Shown here: positions 61,758-64,000 of the stretch, one piece after another
Layout of the letters: each line of letters begins with the position of its first letter
How positions within the stretch are numbered: the first letter of the stretch is position 1
NCBI GenBank assembly: GCA_030824075.1
Contig: JAVBYJ010000020.1
Location: 1 to 64,000, forward strand
Direction: 5' to 3'
DNA length: 64,000 nt
DNA from: Geothrix sp.
GTDB lineage: Bacteria; Acidobacteriota; Holophagae; Holophagales; Holophagaceae
Notes under the pieces: generated by a model
The model's database searches: none
Seen by the model: only the letters and a program-made list of their open reading frames with translations
What the model was told of the DNA's origin: nothing
Translations under genes and position numbers: made by a program

Positions 61758-62389
61758 TGATCTCCCGGGCTGCAACGACTCCAGCGCCAGGCCCCACCGA
61801 GGCGGCCATCCTGGGGCGCGTGCGCCGATCGAAACCTGGAAAGGTGTTCAAGCCCGCCGATTTCATGGACCTTGCGAATCGAAATGCCATAGACCAAGGC
61901 CTTTCGCGTCTGGTCAGCAAGGGGCTCCTTCGCCGCCTGGGCCGTGGGTTGTACGACCGGCCCCAGGTCCACGCGATGCTCGGGCCCCTGCTGCCCACGT
62001 CGGACGCCATTCGCAAGGCTCTGGAGGGGAAGGGGTCGGCGCTGCGATTGCAACCCTCAGGCGCTTACGCCGCTAACCTTATGGGCCTGTCAGAGCAGGT
62101 GCCTACCCGGGTCGTATTCTTGACGGATGGTGCTTCGCGCAAGCTGAAGGTGGGTGCGCAGGAGATCGTGCTGCGGCGGACCACGCCCCGGAACATGGCC
62201 ACGGCTGGAAGGATCAGCGGCCTGGTGATCCAGGCGCTGCGCCACTTGGGGAAAGCCCACCTGGATGAAGGGGCTTTGGCCACGCTCCGGAATCGCCTCA
62301 CCCCCAAGGACAAGGCCTGCCTCCGCCAGGATGTGGGCTACGCGCCTGCCTGGATTGCCAAGATCCTGCAAGATCTCGCGAAAGATTGA
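61757..62389 (+). CDS. AbiEi-like antitoxin (DUF6088-type)
   Basis: The 210-residue protein has an N-terminal winged helix (EAAILGRVRRSKPGKVFKPADFMDLANRNAIDQGLSRLVSKGLLRRLGRGLYDRP) and a C-terminal antitoxin domain (SGAYAANLMGLSEQVPTRVVFLTDG). This is the layout of AbiEi-family antitoxins of type IV toxin-antitoxin systems. It should repress the operon and neutralise the nucleotidyltransferase toxin. The start at 61757 is preferred because the operator palindrome lies directly upstream. The frame is open back to 61667, where an ATG at 61709 is an alternative. Confidence 0.86.
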   Translation: MISRAATTPAPGPTEAAILGRVRRSKPGKVFKPADFMDLANRNAIDQGLSRLVSKGLLRRLGRGLYDRPQVHAMLGPLLPTSDAIRKALEGKGSALRLQPSGAYAANLMGLSEQVPTRVVFLTDGASRKLKVGAQEIVLRRTTPRNMATAGRISGLVIQALRHLGKAHLDEGALATLRNRLTPKDKACLRQDVGYAPAWIAKILQDLAKD

Positions 62390-62390
62390 G

Positions 62391-63413
62391 ATGCAGCGAT
62401 TCCTGACCCTGGATCTGAAAACGCAACGTCTGGCCATGGAGCAGGCGGCCGCGGCCAAAGGGCTGGCATTCGTGGCCGTGGAGAAAGATTTCTGGGTGTG
62501 CTGGACCCTGGAGCAGCTCTTCCTACTCCCTGAGATCGGCGGTCACCTCACCTTCAAAGGCGGCACCTCCCTTTCCAAGGTCTGGGAACTCATCGAGCGC
62601 TTCTCAGAGGACATTGACCTGGTGGTGGACAAGGGCTGGTTGGGGTTCGGCGGTGAAAAGGATCCCGAGTCGGCCCCCAGCAACGAGAGCCGGAAAGAGC
62701 GTCTGAAGGCTCTCAAAACGGCCTGTAGCCGTGCCGTGAGGGGCCCCATCCAGGCCGCATTGCGCAAGGCTTTTCAAGCCGCCCTTCCGACAGGACGCAC
62801 GTGGGAACTGGCCATGGATCCAGATGACAAGGACCAGCAGACACTCCTCTTCAGCTACCCGCGCCTCGCCACGGATACGGCGGGATATTTGGGACCCTGG
62901 GTGAAGATCGAATTGGGGGCCCGATCCGACATAGATCCAGCCCGCGAGGGGACGGTCCGGTCTGAGGTGGCGGCTGCCTTTCCGCAGCTATTCGATGAAC
63001 CTGCGGTGAAGCTGCGTGCTCTTGAACCTGAACGGACCTTTCTTGAAAAGGCGATGCTGCTCCATGAGGAATCCTTCCGGCCTCCCGACAAACCCCGCGC
63101 CCAGAAACTGGCACGCCACTACTACGATGTGGCCCGGTTGATCCAGGCAGGCGTGGGCCAACGGGCCTTGGCCTCCCCAGGTCTGTTCGAGCGGGTGGTG
63201 GCCCATCGCCGGGTCTACTTCAAACAGACCTGGGTGGATTACGACACCATGGTCCGGGGCTCCATTTGCCTTGTTCCCGATGAAGCCCGGATGACCGCCT
63301 GGGCTCAGGACTACGACGCCATGCGGCGGGAGATGTTCTACGGGACGCCCCCAGCCTGGAGCGAGGTGGTCGAAGTGGTCGCCCAATGGGAAAGACTCTT
63401 CAACCACCCATGA
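62391..63413 (+). CDS. AbiEii-like nucleotidyltransferase toxin
   Basis: The 340-residue protein has the nucleotidyltransferase motif KGGTSLSKVWELIERFSEDIDLVV (G-S-X9-D-X-D pattern), as well as TFLEKAMLLHEE and the ARHYYDVARL block typical of AbiEii/AbiGii toxins. Such toxins transfer nucleotides to target RNAs and stop growth after phage infection. The ATG follows the antitoxin stop by one base, so the pair is translationally coupled. Confidence 0.9.
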   Translation: MQRFLTLDLKTQRLAMEQAAAAKGLAFVAVEKDFWVCWTLEQLFLLPEIGGHLTFKGGTSLSKVWELIERFSEDIDLVVDKGWLGFGGEKDPESAPSNESRKERLKALKTACSRAVRGPIQAALRKAFQAALPTGRTWELAMDPDDKDQQTLLFSYPRLATDTAGYLGPWVKIELGARSDIDPAREGTVRSEVAAAFPQLFDEPAVKLRALEPERTFLEKAMLLHEESFRPPDKPRAQKLARHYYDVARLIQAGVGQRALASPGLFERVVAHRRVYFKQTWVDYDTMVRGSICLVPDEARMTAWAQDYDAMRREMFYGTPPAWSEVVEVVAQWERLFNHP

Positions 63414-63493
63414 TTCACTTGACCCTGGTACCGGAGTCCCTACTCCCGACGCCAAAGAGATGCAGGCAGAGGATCACCGAAGCACGCATCTCG

Positions 63494-63568
63494 CGCACAC
63501 CGAGCTGATCAGCATGGCGTACCAGGATTTCGAGTCCACCCCCGGCTCGTGGACATGTAGCGCCCGGG
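63494..63568 (+). repeat. Right copy of flanking direct repeat (truncated ybaK 3' end)
   Basis: Two blocks match the ybaK 3' end exactly: 63494-63534 (41 bases, as 61502-61542) and 63535-63568 (34 bases, as 61550-61583). Seven bases (CGCCTGG) are missing between them, which breaks the reading frame. This is a remnant, not a gene. Confidence 0.92.
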
Positions 63569-63582
63569 CCCACCTAGACCTC

Positions 63583-64000
63583 CTAGGCGTCCAGGATCTC
63601 CCGCACCTTGTGCAGCAGGCCTGCGCGGGTGAAGGGTTTTTGCAGGAAGGCCCGGCCCTGGGCGGACTGGGATTCGAGGTCCAGGGTCCCCGAGGGGTAC
63701 CCGGACACGAACAGGACCCGCAAGTCGGGGCGGAGGGCATGGATCTGCTGGAAGAGCTCGATGCCGTTCAGGTCGGGCATGACGAGGTCGGTGACCAGCA
63801 GGGCGCACGGCAGGCCGCCGCTCCGGATCTGCGCCACCGCTTCGAGGGGATTGGCCACGGGGACGACCTGGTAGCCGGCTCCTTCCAGCACCCTGGTTCC
63901 CAGTTCCAGCAGCGCCTGCTCATCCTCGACGAGCAGCACCGTTTCGTGGCCCCCCGGCGGATCGGGGTCGGGAAGGGCCACCGTCGCAAGGCCCCCGCCC
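63583..64000 (-). CDS. Receiver-domain protein, probably the C-terminal end of a hybrid histidine kinase (partial)
   Basis: About 139 codons are visible and the frame stays open to the window edge. The receiver domain has VLLVEDE, the phospho-acceptor in LLVTDLVMPDLNGIELF, the conserved SGYPSG and the lysine in FLQKPFT. The lead-in PPGGHETVLLVEDE is typical of receivers joined to the end of sensor kinases, so a larger protein is likely. A GTG at 63981 could alternatively start a stand-alone regulator. Confidence 0.8.
   Translation of the reverse strand, partial: GGGLATVALPDPDPPGGHETVLLVEDEQALLELGTRVLEGAGYQVVPVANPLEAVAQIRSGGLPCALLVTDLVMPDLNGIELFQQIHALRPDLRVLFVSGYPSGTLDLESQSAQGRAFLQKPFTRAGLLHKVREILDA

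Noticed and set aside
63474-63808. Short minus-strand frames through the repeat remnant after AbiEii
   Set aside because: They cross the truncated ybaK copy and the receiver-domain gene in other frames and carry no motif.

Overview
The window looks like chromosome from a high-GC, Gram-negative, metabolically versatile bacterium that can respire anaerobically. Support comes from TAT-exported molybdoenzymes, multihaem c-type cytochromes, outer-membrane porins, an RND pump and arsenic detoxification genes. The gene style would fit Acidobacteriota of the Holophaga/Geothrix type, but no rRNA or strong phylogenetic marker is present, so that placement is inference.

Layout. (1) 1-8.1 kb: porin, then a polysulfide/thiosulfate-reductase-like operon (Mo catalytic subunit, four-cluster ferredoxin subunit, NrfD-type membrane anchor, TorD-like chaperone), a sigma-54 response regulator, a MerR-type regulator and tRNA-Pro(GGG). 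(2) 8.3-17.1 kb: tetR-MFP-RND-OMP efflux operon, a very AT-rich spacer, a second TetR and a divergent DUF3187-type outer-membrane protein. (3) 17.2-26.3 kb: two arsenic clusters, arsR-arsP-thioredoxins-ccdA on the plus strand and arsR-arsM-acr3-(rhodanese::arsC) on the minus strand. Between them lie an octahaem cytochrome and a secreted rhodanese. (4) 26.4-29.6 kb: Rieske protein and a cytochrome b fused to a large multihaem c domain. (5) 29.8-36.6 kb: a second molybdoenzyme operon with an FdnI-type cytochrome b, a porin and a small secreted protein, next to a LysR regulator. A 36-nt repeat marks the two promoters. (6) 36.6-44.7 kb: CMD-family protein, lipoprotein Pcm, VIT/VWA protein with an ECF sigma/anti-sigma pair, GGDEF-hemerythrin, surE, apt. 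(7) 45-54.4 kb: secreted Ig-repeat nuclease, NtrY-like kinase, DNA methyltransferase, Rrf2 regulator, rimI, tsaB, rpmB. (8) 54.4-64 kb: nested inverted-repeat element, dprA, topA, a lower-GC pair (ParB-like protein plus adenine methyltransferase), ybaK, an AbiEi/AbiEii toxin-antitoxin cassette flanked by a duplication of the ybaK 3' end, and the end of a receiver-domain protein.

How the parts fit together. Regions 1, 4 and 5 appear to be alternative quinone-linked electron-transfer modules: two Mo reductases with different membrane anchors, and a Rieske/b module with its own haem wire. The arsenic genes supply sensing (two ArsR types), reduction (thioredoxin-type ArsC), efflux (ACR3, ArsP) and methylation (ArsM), with thioredoxin/CcdA genes able to supply thiol reductant. 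The last 6 kb behaves as accessory DNA with defence-type genes and clear traces of insertion.

The most noteworthy items are the Rieske plus cytochrome b-multihaem fusion, the AbiE cassette framed by a ybaK tail duplication, and the LysR-linked repeat that ties a porin to the second molybdoenzyme operon.
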